A DNA stretch of 64,000 bases from Streptomyces sp. S3(2020). Its GTDB lineage: Bacteria; Actinomycetota; Actinomycetes; Streptomycetales; Streptomycetaceae. Shown one piece after another: positions 49,654 to 58,581 of this stretch (positions within the stretch are counted from its first letter, which is position 1; the number at the start of each line of letters is the position of its first letter). The position numbers were made by a program, and so were the translations under genes. The stretch is taken from positions 1-64,000 of the forward strand of contig NZ_JABERD010000020.1 in the NCBI RefSeq assembly GCF_013044505.1, given 5' to 3'. Under the pieces are notes generated by a model. The model worked only from the letters and a program-made list of their open reading frames with translations, was not told the origin of the DNA and did not search any database.

Positions 49654-51356
49654 GACGCGCCTCGCAGGGTTTCGAGGAGGGACGGGAACGAGGGCAGGTC
49701 CTTGGTCTCCGGGTCCTTGGTCTCCCGGTTCCGCCGAGGGGCGAGCAGGCGCTCGAACTCGACGCTGACGGATGCCAGTTGCAGCGGTTCGGTCACCGCC
49801 GCCACATAGCGGTCGGGGCGGATCACCGCCACCGTGCCCGGCTGGGTGGCGAACCAGTCGCGCAGGGAGCCGTCGATGTCCTCGACCACGGCCGAGTCCG
49901 TCGAGGAGGCCGGTCGTTCGGTCCGGGAGCGGCCGGAGCGGGACTCGGCCACGGTGACGTAGCGGGTGCCGATACGGTCCCAGAAGGCGCGGGACCCGGC
50001 GTCGAGATGGATCAGCGGATCGGTGCCGTAACCGATCAGGGTGAACCAGGTGCCGAGGGCGTCGTCCAGGAGGACCGCCCGGCCGTCGGAGGTCTCGACG
50101 TTCGGCTGGACCAGCATGCGGCCCACGGCACTTGTCTTCCGCGGGTGCTGCCCGTGATGCAGGACGATGCCGCCCTCGTCGTAGCGGGGCATCGGCTTGA
50201 ACCGCATCTGCAACAGCCAGTCGCGCACCGCCGGGGCCAGACCGAGACCGCGGAACAGGGTGTCGCGGGGGCGTGCGACCCAGCTTCGGGTCGGGGAGAG
50301 GACGCGGCCGAGGGTGTCCGAGAGGTCCACCATCGCCTTCGCGTGCGCACGGCGTTCGGAGTCGTACGTCGACAGGATGCGCGGGTGGGCCCGGCCGGTC
50401 ACCGCGGCGGCCAGCTTCCACGCCACGTTGGTCGCGTCGCGGATGCCGGTGTTCATGCCCTGCCCGGCCCACGGCGGCATCAGATGGGCCGCGTCCCCGA
50501 CGAGGGCGATCCGGCCCTCGACGAAACGGCTCGCCACCCGCGAGTGGTGGGTGTAGACGCGGGCGCGGATGATGTTGAGGGCGGTGGGGTCCGGGACGTG
50601 CCCGGTGAGCAGTTCGCGGACCTTCTCGGGGCGCAGCATCGCCTCGGCGTCCTCACCGGGGAAGAGCATGAACTCCCAGCGGCGGTAGTTGTAGGGCAGG
50701 TCGATGCAGACGTACGGCCGTTTCGGATCGCAGTGCAGGGCGGTGTACGGGGCGTCGAGGGGGTCGTTGTCGCACTCGACGACCACCCACTTGTGGGGGT
50801 GGGTGTCGCCGACCAGCGGGATGTCCAGCTGGGTGCGGATCGTGCTGCGTCCGCCGTCGGCCGCGACCACGTACTCGGCGCGGACCAGGACGCGTGCGCC
50901 GTCCGGGCCGGTGAGGTGCAGCCGGACCTCGGTGCCGTCCTGTTCCAGACGGACGAGTTCATGGTCGTACAAGGGCTGGACGTGCGGGTAGCGCTCCAGG
51001 CCGCCCCGCAGGGTCGCCTCGGCGAGCTGCTGCATGAAGATGTTCCGCCGGGGCCAGCCGAACTCCCTGGTGGCCGGGCGGATGTCGGCGAAGCAGCGGC
51101 CGTCCGCGCCGAACATCTTCAGCGGGATGTTCTGGAGCATGTCGGCGAGCATCTCGTCGGCGAGGCCGACGCCCTGGAAGCTGCGCAGGCACTCGTCGTC
51201 CATGCCGACCGCCCGGGGATAGTCGACGATGTCCGTGGCGCGGTCGATCAGCAGGCTCTCCACGCCGTACAGGCCGAGGTAGTTGGCGACGGTGGTTCCG
51301 ACGGGGCCGGCGCCGACGACCGCCACCTGCGTGCGGAGTTCTGTGGGTGCGCTCAT
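49650..51356 (-). CDS. FAD-dependent aromatic hydroxylase (MhpA-like)
   Basis: This 568-residue class A flavoprotein monooxygenase has GxGxxG in VAVVGAGPVGTTVANYLG, the DG motif in VVAADGGRSTIR, and the GD motif in LVGDAAHLMPPWAGQGMNTG, plus a C-terminal thioredoxin-like domain. MhpA-type enzymes hydroxylate phenolic rings before extradiol cleavage. ATG 51356 overlaps the hydrolase stop (ATGA). In this operon it probably prepares the ring for the VOC dioxygenase-like protein. Substrate is not identifiable from sequence. Confidence 0.87.
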   Translation of the reverse strand: MSAPTELRTQVAVVGAGPVGTTVANYLGLYGVESLLIDRATDIVDYPRAVGMDDECLRSFQGVGLADEMLADMLQNIPLKMFGADGRCFADIRPATREFGWPRRNIFMQQLAEATLRGGLERYPHVQPLYDHELVRLEQDGTEVRLHLTGPDGARVLVRAEYVVAADGGRSTIRTQLDIPLVGDTHPHKWVVVECDNDPLDAPYTALHCDPKRPYVCIDLPYNYRRWEFMLFPGEDAEAMLRPEKVRELLTGHVPDPTALNIIRARVYTHHSRVASRFVEGRIALVGDAAHLMPPWAGQGMNTGIRDATNVAWKLAAAVTGRAHPRILSTYDSERRAHAKAMVDLSDTLGRVLSPTRSWVARPRDTLFRGLGLAPAVRDWLLQMRFKPMPRYDEGGIVLHHGQHPRKTSAVGRMLVQPNVETSDGRAVLLDDALGTWFTLIGYGTDPLIHLDAGSRAFWDRIGTRYVTVAESRSGRSRTERPASSTDSAVVEDIDGSLRDWFATQPGTVAVIRPDRYVAAVTEPLQLASVSVEFERLLAPRRNRETKDPETKDLPSFPSLLETLRGAS

Positions 51357-52201
51357 GGGGCGGCCTCCAGAGTGGTCAGGAACTGTTCGAGTTCGTGGTG
51401 GAAGGCGTCGGGCGCGTCGTCGTGGACGTAGTGGCCGGCTCCGGGTATCTCCACGACGCGCACGAGTGGATTGCGTACGGCCATCTCCGCGGCCGTGGCG
51501 GGGGGCAGGAAATCTGAGGCACCGCCGCGCACGACGAGCGTCGGGCAGCGCAGCGCCTCCACACTGGGCCAGAGGTCCACCTGCCGGGCCGGGTCGGCGT
51601 CGAGACGGGCCTTGGCGATTCCGGCGAGGTCGAACTTCCACAGCCGGCGGCCGCAGGTGCCGGGCCGCAGCGTGTGCCGGATGCGGGACTCCAGGGCGTC
51701 CGCGGAGATGCCGGGCCGGATGCCACGCCAGTACGCGCGGGCCGCGTCCAGGGACGCGAACTCGGCCGGAGTCTGGGCGACTTCGCGTTTGACGCGCTCG
51801 GCCCCGGCCCCGCTGAGGGACGATCCCGGGCCGATGTCCTCGACGACGGCCCCGATGACCCGCTCGGGGTGGCGGGCCGCGTAGACGTAGGCGGTGGCGC
51901 CGCCCATGGAGTGGCCGAGGAGGACGAAACGGTCGAGGGCCAGGTGGTCCGCGAACTCTTCGAGGTCGGCGACGTAGGACGGGGTGTAGTACGCCGCCTC
52001 CGGATCCCAGGCGCTGTCGCCCCGGCCCCGGGCGTCCAGCGCGAGGACCCGGTAGCGGTCCGCGAGACGGGCGGCGAGCGGTCCGAACGTCTCGGCGTAG
52101 CTGCGCAGGCCGTGCAGCATGACGATGGCCGGGCTGTCCGGCGCGCCCCACTCGACGTAGTGGGCGCGCAGGCCGCTGAGGGTGGTGAAGCGGTCGTGCA
52201 T
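51353..52201 (-). CDS. Alpha/beta hydrolase (meta-cleavage type)
   Basis: This 282-residue alpha/beta hydrolase has IVMLHGLRSYAETFG, nucleophile Ser in LLGHSMGGATAYVYA, acid Asp near VVRGGASDFLPP and His in PGAGHYVHDD. Its size and position between a ring hydroxylase and a VOC protein fit a C-C hydrolase acting on a ring-opened product, by analogy with meta-cleavage pathways. Esterase activity is the alternative. It overlaps the hydroxylase gene by four bases. Confidence 0.82.
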   Translation of the reverse strand: MHDRFTTLSGLRAHYVEWGAPDSPAIVMLHGLRSYAETFGPLAARLADRYRVLALDARGRGDSAWDPEAAYYTPSYVADLEEFADHLALDRFVLLGHSMGGATAYVYAARHPERVIGAVVEDIGPGSSLSGAGAERVKREVAQTPAEFASLDAARAYWRGIRPGISADALESRIRHTLRPGTCGRRLWKFDLAGIAKARLDADPARQVDLWPSVEALRCPTLVVRGGASDFLPPATAAEMAVRNPLVRVVEIPGAGHYVHDDAPDAFHHELEQFLTTLEAAP

Positions 52202-52202
52202 C

Positions 52203-52814
52203 TCAGTGCAGTCCGTCCTGGCCCTGGACCTGGTCGGCGCGGATACCGCCGAGCCGGGCGTGCAGACGGCCGCGGGTGGCGAAGGCGAAGATGACGACGA
52301 CCTCGTCCGGGTTCGGGGTGTCGGTGAACGTGGCGGTGACGGTGTCGTAGTGGGAGCGGACGTACAGCGCGTCCTTGTGCGCGAGCGGGATGTCGATGGC
52401 GGTGCCGGGCGCGCCGCGCTTGCCGGTCGAGGGCACCCAGGACTCGCCGCCGCCCACCGCGTCGCGCACCGGATCGGCGAAGATCGCGGTGAGGAAGGCG
52501 TTGCCGTGTTCGTACTCGCCGTTGGCACCGACCAGGCAGGCCTTGCCGTAGCTCTCGATCGGGCGGCCTCCGGCGGCCTCGGCTATACGGCGGCCGAACT
52601 CCTCACCGAGCTTGGGTGATTCGGCGACGATGAGGCCGAGATCCTCGCTGAAGCGGCCCGCGTACGGGTTGTGGATCGCGGCGGCGACGACGATCTTGCG
52701 GACCGGGTCGCCGTCGGCGAGCGCTCCGGTCTCGTTGGCGAGGGTGTCCTCGACCTGGGTGAACCATTTGCGGACGTGGTAGGCCGCGAAGTTGGGCTGG
52801 GGGGAGTCGGGCAT
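52203..52814 (-). CDS. AA_synth/DUF1185 family protein
   Basis: This 203-residue protein of the 'amino acid synthesis' family (PF06684, DUF1185) reads VRKIVVAAAIHNPYAGRFSE, AEAAGGRPIESYGKACLVG and NGEYEHGNAFLTAIFADPVR. The family has no firmly assigned chemistry and often sits in aromatic catabolic or decarboxylase operons. AGGAG precedes ATG 52814. It lies one base from the hydrolase start, so it is tightly co-translated. It may handle a ring-opened or keto acid intermediate. Confidence 0.85.
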   Translation of the reverse strand: MPDSPQPNFAAYHVRKWFTQVEDTLANETGALADGDPVRKIVVAAAIHNPYAGRFSEDLGLIVAESPKLGEEFGRRIAEAAGGRPIESYGKACLVGANGEYEHGNAFLTAIFADPVRDAVGGGESWVPSTGKRGAPGTAIDIPLAHKDALYVRSHYDTVTATFTDTPNPDEVVVIFAFATRGRLHARLGGIRADQVQGQDGLH

Positions 52815-52840
52815 GGTGTGCTCCTGGACCGGGGGAGGGG

Positions 52841-53404
52841 TCAGCTGTAGAGGGGTTCGATGTCGAAGGGTTCGCTGGGGGCGCCGTAGAGGCCGAGGAT
52901 GCGCTTGCCCTCCTCGTCGTCGGTGACCGTCTCGTGGAAGAACTCGAAGCGGTTGCCGTCGGGGTCGGTGAAGTACAGGCCGAAGCCCACCTTGTGGTCG
53001 GTGGTCTTGACGACGGGCACGCCCTTGGTCAGGAGCATTCCGTAGAGCCGCCGCCACTCGTCGAGGTCGCCGGCGACCTCAAGGCCGTAGTGCTGGAGGC
53101 CGATGCCGCTCGCCGCCGCGCCCTCCTCGGCGCGGATCAGGGCGATGTCGTGGTGCTTCTGGCCGAAGGACAGGAAGACCCACTGGGGGCCGCGCGCGGT
53201 GACCTCCATGCCGAGCACGTCCTGGTACCAGGGGGCCGAGGCCTCCGGGTCGCGGACGAAGAGGGAGAGGTGGGTGCGGATGACGCGTGGCGTGATGGTG
53301 CGGGTGCCCTCGTCGATGAGCGGGGTCGGCGGCTGGTGCTCGGCCAGGGCGAGCTCGTCGGGGTCGATGCCGGTGGGCCGGGGGTTGTGCGGGTTGCTGC
53401 TCAT
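52841..53404 (-). CDS. VOC-fold extradiol dioxygenase-like protein
   Basis: This 187-residue vicinal-oxygen-chelate protein has the family's metal triad in place: His45 (THLSLFV), His105 (QHYGLEV) and Glu154 (DPDGNRFEFF). A ~35-residue polar N-terminal extension precedes the first module. The two beta-alpha-beta modules resemble single-domain extradiol dioxygenases and catechol 2,3-dioxygenase-like enzymes. Placed between the hydroxylase/hydrolase pair and the propeller, ring cleavage is the natural inference. Isomerase or glyoxalase chemistry remains possible. Confidence 0.83.
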   Translation of the reverse strand: MSSNPHNPRPTGIDPDELALAEHQPPTPLIDEGTRTITPRVIRTHLSLFVRDPEASAPWYQDVLGMEVTARGPQWVFLSFGQKHHDIALIRAEEGAAASGIGLQHYGLEVAGDLDEWRRLYGMLLTKGVPVVKTTDHKVGFGLYFTDPDGNRFEFFHETVTDDEEGKRILGLYGAPSEPFDIEPLYS

Positions 53405-54426
53405 CAGTGTCCTTCCGGGGCCGGGGCGACGGCGGGCGTCCACGCCACGTCGGTGATCTCGCTGAACTCGCGCCACTCCTTGGCCCAGGTGCGGCCCGCG
53501 TCGGTGGAGCGGAAGAGATGGCCGTACTTGGTTCCGGCGAAGGCCAGTTGGGGGTCGGCGGGGTGCACGCCGAAGGCCCAGACGGTGGAGTTGGCGGGGG
53601 TGTCGAGGGTCGACTCCTGCCAGGTCCGAGCGAGGTCCGTGGAGCGGAAGATCTTCGTGAGGGTGCCGGGGGTGGCGTCGCCGATGCCGAGCAACAGGTT
53701 GTCGGTGCCGGGGAGTTGCTTGATCAGACGGGTGTAGTAGATGCCCCACTCCTTGCGGGTGTCCGTGCGGGTCCAGGTCGTTCCGTCGTCCTGGCTGACG
53801 AACAGCGCGTTGACCACGGCGACCACGATCGTCTTGGGCGGTCCTTCGAGTACGACCACGCAGTGGATGTCGGAGTTGGTGACGCCCTGCGGGAGGCTCG
53901 CGGGCGTGCCGTCGATCCGGGTCCAGGTGTCGCCGCGGTCACCGCTGCGCCACAGCCCACCCTCCTCGATGCCGAACCAGAGGTTCTTCGGGTCGTGGCG
54001 GTCGACGGTGGCGGTGAGGATCCGGGGCCTGCTGACGCCCGCGCAGAACTCCGGTATCTCCGGCGGGAGGTGGTCCCAGGTCACGCCCGCGTCGGTGGTG
54101 CGGTACACGGCGGCTCGGGAGGGAGCGCCGGTGCCGACGACGATGAAGTCCGGGTCGGTGGGGTCGATGGCCAGGGACCAGACGGTCCGGCCGTTGAACG
54201 GTGAGTCGACGCGGTGCCAGGTCGCGCCGGCGTCGTCGCTGCGGACGAGGCCCGCGTCGGCGCCCGCGTAGACGACGTTCGGCTGCTGGGGGTGGACGGC
54301 GAGGCAGCGGACGACGGCGTCGAACTCGATGTCCTGGCCGAGGCCGAGACGGTGCCAGGTCCGGCCGTCGTCACTGCTGCGCAGCACCGCCTGACCGGCG
54401 GTGGCGACGAGGATGGTTCCTTGCAT
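53404..54426 (-). CDS. Asp-box beta-propeller protein (BNR/VPS10-like)
   Basis: This 340-residue protein is built from repeated Asp-box motifs of the S-x-D-x-G-x-T-W type: SSDDGRTWHR, SDDAGATWHR, TTDAGVTWDH, SGDRGDTWTR, SQDDGTTWTR, STDLARTWQE and STDAGRTWAK. Seven boxes suggest a seven-bladed propeller. It has no signal peptide, although most such proteins are secreted, and it shares one base with the VOC gene (TGATG). A cytoplasmic propeller inside a degradation operon is unusual. It may be a lactonase-like enzyme or a scaffold. Confidence 0.82.
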   Translation of the reverse strand: MQGTILVATAGQAVLRSSDDGRTWHRLGLGQDIEFDAVVRCLAVHPQQPNVVYAGADAGLVRSDDAGATWHRVDSPFNGRTVWSLAIDPTDPDFIVVGTGAPSRAAVYRTTDAGVTWDHLPPEIPEFCAGVSRPRILTATVDRHDPKNLWFGIEEGGLWRSGDRGDTWTRIDGTPASLPQGVTNSDIHCVVVLEGPPKTIVVAVVNALFVSQDDGTTWTRTDTRKEWGIYYTRLIKQLPGTDNLLLGIGDATPGTLTKIFRSTDLARTWQESTLDTPANSTVWAFGVHPADPQLAFAGTKYGHLFRSTDAGRTWAKEWREFSEITDVAWTPAVAPAPEGH

Positions 54427-54468
54427 GGGTGGGGCTCCTGTCAGGAAGGGGCGGGTGGTTCGGACGGT

Positions 54469-55263
54469 TCAGAGGAAGACGCCTCGGGTCAGCCCGCCGT
54501 CGATGCCCAGCGACTCCCCGGTGATCGCCGCCGCCCTGGGTGAGGCGAGGAAGGCGATGGTCTCGGCGACCTCCTCGGCCGTCAGGACCCGGCGGATCGG
54601 GGTCCGGGCCACGAAGTCGGCCTCGACCTCGGCCGCCGTGATGCCGCGCTTGGCAGCCTCCTTCTCGTACAGCTCGTGGATGTGCTCGGTCTCCACGACC
54701 CCGGGGTGCACGGTGTTGACGGTGATCCCGGACGGGCCCAGCTGGTCGGAGAGGGCCTTGGTCATGTGGACGACGGCGAGGTTGCGCATCCCGGACAGCG
54801 CGTGGCTGGAACGGCCGGTCAGGCCGCCGATGTTGACGATCCGGCCGTAGCCGTTCGCCTTCATGTGGGGGGTGACGGCCTGGGCGCAGCGGAAGTAGCC
54901 GACGACCTTGGTGTCGATGTCGGAGAGCAGCAGCTCGGGGTCGGCCTCCTCGACGGAGTTGCGGACCAGCCCGGAGGGGGCGGCGGCGCCGTTGACGAGG
55001 ATGTCGACGCGGCCCAGCTCGGTGACGGTCGAGGCCACCATGGCCCGTACGGACCCGGTGTCGGTGGTGTCCGAGGTGAGCGGGACGACACGGCTGCCGG
55101 TCTCGGCCTCGATCTCCTTCGCGGTGGCTTCCAGAGCGGCCTGACGACGGGCGGTGATCACCACGTTGACGCCCTCGCGGGCGAGTTCACGGGCGACCGC
55201 CCTGCCGATACCGAGGCTGCCGCCGGTGACGACGGCGACCCGGCCGGTGAGTTCGAGATCCAT
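54469..55263 (-). CDS. SDR-family oxidoreductase
   Basis: This 264-residue classical SDR has VVTGGSLGIGRA, the Arg-containing NADP-type strand end VITARRQAAL, and NGAAAPSG replacing the usual NNAG. The Ser-x-Tyr region reads GRSSHALSGMRNLAVVHMTKAL. The expected Y-x-x-x-K is absent: Ser and Met-Arg-Asn lie where Tyr is expected, as in some divergent SDRs. Catalysis is therefore uncertain. It lies between the propeller and the aldehyde dehydrogenase in the leftward operon. Confidence 0.78.
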   Translation of the reverse strand: MDLELTGRVAVVTGGSLGIGRAVARELAREGVNVVITARRQAALEATAKEIEAETGSRVVPLTSDTTDTGSVRAMVASTVTELGRVDILVNGAAAPSGLVRNSVEEADPELLLSDIDTKVVGYFRCAQAVTPHMKANGYGRIVNIGGLTGRSSHALSGMRNLAVVHMTKALSDQLGPSGITVNTVHPGVVETEHIHELYEKEAAKRGITAAEVEADFVARTPIRRVLTAEEVAETIAFLASPRAAAITGESLGIDGGLTRGVFL

Positions 55264-55304
55264 ACGACGCTCCTGAGGGAAGAAGATCAGTGGCTGACGG
55301 GGTG

Positions 55305-56831
55305 TCAGTCGAGGTTGACCCAGACGCTCTTGACCTCGGTGTAGAGGTCGAGCACCTTGCGGCCCATCTCGCGGCCCCAGCCGGACTGCTTGAAGCCGCC
55401 GAAGGGGGAGGCCGGGTCGGTGAGGTTGAAGCAGTTGATCCAGACCGTGCCGGCCTGGAGTTCGTCGGCGATGCGGTGGGCGTGGCCGAGGTCGGAGGTC
55501 CAGATACCGGCCGCGAGCCCGAACGGCGAGTCGTTCGCCTTGGCCACGAGGTCATCGACGTCACTCCAGCGCAGCGCGGCAAGGACCGGTCCGAAGATCT
55601 CCTCGCGCACGATCCGCATGCCGTGGTCGGCCTCCGCGAACACCGTGGGCCGCAGGAAGTAGCCGTCCGCGTACCGCTCGTCCAGGTCGGGGCGACCGCC
55701 CCCGGCGGCGAGCCGCGCGCCCTGTCGCCGTCCCGCCTCGATGAAGGAGCGGACCCGCTCGTGGTGGCGTGCGGAGACCAACGGGCCCATCTCGCTGGCC
55801 GGGTCACTGCCCGGTCCGACGACGATCTTCTCGGCCCGCGCGGCGACCGCGTCCACCACGTCGTCGTAGAGCGCATCATGGACGTAGAGCCGGGAGCCCG
55901 CCGTGCAGGTCTGCCCCTGGTTGAAGAAGATCGCCTCGGCAGCGGCCTCCGCGACCGCCTCCGGGTCGGCGTCCGGCAGCACGATGTTCGGTGACTTGCC
56001 GCCGAGTTCGAGGGAGACCTTCTTGAGGTTGCCCGCCGCCGCGTGCACGATGGCGCGACCGGTCTCGGTGGAGCCGGTGAACGCGATCTTGTCGACGTCG
56101 TCGTGGGCCGCCAGGGCCGCTCCGGCGGTCGCGCCGCGCCCGGTGACCACGTTGACCACTCCGTCCGGCACCCCGGCCTCGACCAGGATCTCCGCCAGCC
56201 GCAGCGTGGACAGCGGGGTCTCCTCGGCGGGCTTCAGGACCACCGTGCAGCCGGTGGCCAGCGCGGGCGCCAGCTTCCAACAGGCCATCGACATCGGGAA
56301 GTTCCACGGCACGATCAGGCCGACGACGCCGACCGGCTGGTGGGTCGTGTAGTTCAGCACGCGCAGTCCGCCGCGCGGCGAGACCGGGATCGTGCTGCCC
56401 TCGAACTTGCTGGGCCAGCCGGCGAAGTAGCGGAACAGCTTGACGCTGGTGCCGACGTCGACGGCGCGGGCCACCGAGACCGGCTTGCCGTTGTCCCGGG
56501 ACTCCAGCAGCGCGAGTTCGTCGGCGTTGGCCTCGATGAGGTCGGCGACCCGGTGCAGCAACTGGCCCCGGTCCAGGGGGCTCAGGCGTCGCCAGCCGGG
56601 GTCGTCGAAGGCGCGGCGGGCGGCGGCGACGGCCCGGTCGATGTCCTGGCCGTCGCCGTCGGCGACCTGGGTGAGGACGGTGCCGGTCGCGGGGTCGACG
56701 GTGTCGAAGACCTGGCCGGAGGCGGCGGCGACCCAGGCGCCGCCGATCAGCAGGGGGCGGGGCGAGGAGAGGAAGCCGCGCACCTTGTCCTCTGCGGAGG
56801 TGGAGGCGGAGGTGATGGCGTGGGAGGACAT
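55305..56831 (-). CDS. NAD(P)-dependent aldehyde dehydrogenase
   Basis: This 508-residue ALDH has cofactor motif FTGSTETGRAIV, catalytic Glu in LELGGKSPNIV, catalytic Cys in NQGQTCTAGSRLYV, and the ending FGGFKQSGWGREMG, all intact. It oxidises an aldehyde to its acid, most simply the product of the ThDP decarboxylase encoded immediately upstream (11-bp gap) or of the nearby amine oxidase. AAGGAA precedes ATG 56831. Confidence 0.92.
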   Translation of the reverse strand: MSSHAITSASTSAEDKVRGFLSSPRPLLIGGAWVAAASGQVFDTVDPATGTVLTQVADGDGQDIDRAVAAARRAFDDPGWRRLSPLDRGQLLHRVADLIEANADELALLESRDNGKPVSVARAVDVGTSVKLFRYFAGWPSKFEGSTIPVSPRGGLRVLNYTTHQPVGVVGLIVPWNFPMSMACWKLAPALATGCTVVLKPAEETPLSTLRLAEILVEAGVPDGVVNVVTGRGATAGAALAAHDDVDKIAFTGSTETGRAIVHAAAGNLKKVSLELGGKSPNIVLPDADPEAVAEAAAEAIFFNQGQTCTAGSRLYVHDALYDDVVDAVAARAEKIVVGPGSDPASEMGPLVSARHHERVRSFIEAGRRQGARLAAGGGRPDLDERYADGYFLRPTVFAEADHGMRIVREEIFGPVLAALRWSDVDDLVAKANDSPFGLAAGIWTSDLGHAHRIADELQAGTVWINCFNLTDPASPFGGFKQSGWGREMGRKVLDLYTEVKSVWVNLD

Positions 56832-56842
56832 ACGGGTTCCTT

Positions 56843-58420
56843 TCACAGGACCATCTCGATGAGGTGGGGTCCGCCCTCGTCGAGAGCCCGGCGCAGGGCC
56901 CCGACCAACTCCCCGCCCGTCTCGGCGCGTTGCGCGGGTACGCCGTAACCCGCCGCAAGGGCAGCCCAGTTCAGGGACGGGTCGTCCAGGCTGGTCAGAG
57001 CGGCCGACGCGGATCCGGCCGCGCTCCCGCCGTGTCGGTCCAACTCGGTGCGGAGGATGCCGTACCGGCGGTTGGACGCGATGAGGGTGATGACGGAGGC
57101 CTGTTCGCGGGCCATCGTCCACAGCGCCTGGATGGTGTACTGCGCGCTGCCGTCCGACTGGAGGGCGATCACCTGGCGGTCGGGCGCGGCGAGCGCGGCG
57201 CCGAGCGCGGCGGGGAGTCCCTGGCCGATCGCTCCGCCGGTGTTCGTCAGCGTGGTGTGCCGGGCGGCGTTCGCCGATGCCGTGAAGAAGGGGTACCCGC
57301 AGGTGCCGCCCTCGACGGAGACGACGGCCCTCTCGGGCAGGAGGGCGGAGACGATCAGGCCGATGGCGGCCGGGGTCAGCGGTCCGCCGGACGGCAGGTC
57401 GGAAACGTTCAGGATGTCCGAGGCGCGGTCGGTCGAGGCGACCGGCGCCGCCCCGAGCGCCTCGGCCAGGTCCTCCAGTGCCCGCTCCACGTCCTCTGCC
57501 GGTTCTGCGAGCACCCGCACAGCCGAAGGCTCCGCCAACTCGCTGGGCGTTCCCGCGTAACCGAAGTACGCGACCGGCGCGAGCGCCCCGGCGAGCACCA
57601 CGGTCCCCGCACCCGCCAGTGCCTTGATCGCCACCTCGGGGAAGTACGGCAGCCGGTCCAGGGCGGGCAGGCCGCCACCGCGCTCGGCGGCGGCGGGGAA
57701 GGTCTCGCTGTACAGCGTGGCGCCGGTCGCGTCGGCGATGCGCGCGGCGGCCCGCTGCCCCCGCTCGGTGAGCGCGCCGGCGCCGAGCAGCAGCACGGCG
57801 GACGAGCCGTCGCGCAGGCGTCCGGCGACCGCCTCCACCGTCGCCGCGTCGACGCGCGCCGGAGCCGGCGGGGGCGCTACGGCGGCCAGGGGGCCGGTGA
57901 CCGTCTGCTGCTGGAAGTCGGCCGGGACGATCAGCGTGGCACCGCGGCCGGGCGGCCGCCGGGCGGCGGCGAGGGCCTCGGCGGTGACCGCGCTCGTCCG
58001 CGCGGCGGAGTCGACGGTACCGACCCAGCCCGACACAGGGGTGGCCAGCGAGACGATGTCGCTGGTCAGCGGAGCGTCATAGGGGAGATGCCAACTGGCG
58101 TGGTCCCCGACGACGTTGAGGACGGGGGAGTGGGCCCGGCGGGCGTTGTGGAGGTTGGCGATGCCGTTGGCGAAGCCCGGACCCAGGTGCAGCAGGGTCA
58201 TGGCGGGCTTGCCCGCGATCCGCGCGTAGCCGTCCGCCGCGCCGGTGCACACCCCCTCGAAGAGCCCGAGGACGGGACGTATGGCGGGTACCTCGTCCAG
58301 CGCCGTCACCAGCGGCATCTCCGTGGTGCCGGGGTTGGCGAAACAGACCTCGACGCCTCCGGCGGCGGCCGTCTCGACCAGCGCCCGTGCGCCGGTGACA
58401 CCGGCGGTGCGCTCTGTCAT
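56843..58420 (-). CDS. ThDP-dependent decarboxylase (benzoylformate decarboxylase-like)
   Basis: This 525-residue thiamine-diphosphate enzyme has the N-terminal Glu motif FANPGTTEMPLVTAL (the Glu activates ThDP), GPGFANGIANLHNARRAHSP, and a C-terminal metal/ThDP site LQSDGSAQYT running to ASNRRYG. The short length and SDGS/NRRYG pattern fit the benzoylformate/phenylpyruvate decarboxylase side more than acetolactate synthase. It probably decarboxylates a 2-keto acid to an aldehyde for the next gene. AGGAG precedes ATG 58420. It is the first gene of the operon, divergent from the IclR regulator. Confidence 0.85.
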   Translation of the reverse strand: MTERTAGVTGARALVETAAAGGVEVCFANPGTTEMPLVTALDEVPAIRPVLGLFEGVCTGAADGYARIAGKPAMTLLHLGPGFANGIANLHNARRAHSPVLNVVGDHASWHLPYDAPLTSDIVSLATPVSGWVGTVDSAARTSAVTAEALAAARRPPGRGATLIVPADFQQQTVTGPLAAVAPPPAPARVDAATVEAVAGRLRDGSSAVLLLGAGALTERGQRAAARIADATGATLYSETFPAAAERGGGLPALDRLPYFPEVAIKALAGAGTVVLAGALAPVAYFGYAGTPSELAEPSAVRVLAEPAEDVERALEDLAEALGAAPVASTDRASDILNVSDLPSGGPLTPAAIGLIVSALLPERAVVSVEGGTCGYPFFTASANAARHTTLTNTGGAIGQGLPAALGAALAAPDRQVIALQSDGSAQYTIQALWTMAREQASVITLIASNRRYGILRTELDRHGGSAAGSASAALTSLDDPSLNWAALAAGYGVPAQRAETGGELVGALRRALDEGGPHLIEMVL

Positions 58421-58470
58421 GGGCGGGACTCCTCTCGTGGATCGCCCGGGACCTCCGCCGAAGTGTCGAT

Positions 58471-58510
58471 GTGCGCTTAGTGCACTCATGGCGTGCGGAG
58501 AGTGCACTCA
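58471..58510. promoter_or_regulatory. IclR operator: two AGTGCACTCA boxes
   Basis: AGTGCACTCA occurs at 58479-58488 and 58501-58510, exactly 22 bp (two helical turns) apart. The second lies inside the perfect palindrome GAGTGCACTC. A related GTGCGC at 58471 precedes the first. The boxes lie between the divergent decarboxylase operon and the IclR gene, so they should let the regulator control both directions. Confidence 0.75.
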
Positions 58511-58581
58511 GCTTGAGCGTGCGGATGCCGCTACGTCAAGGGCTGATGTCATGGATTCCGGCCCGTGGATAGACTTCCGGC

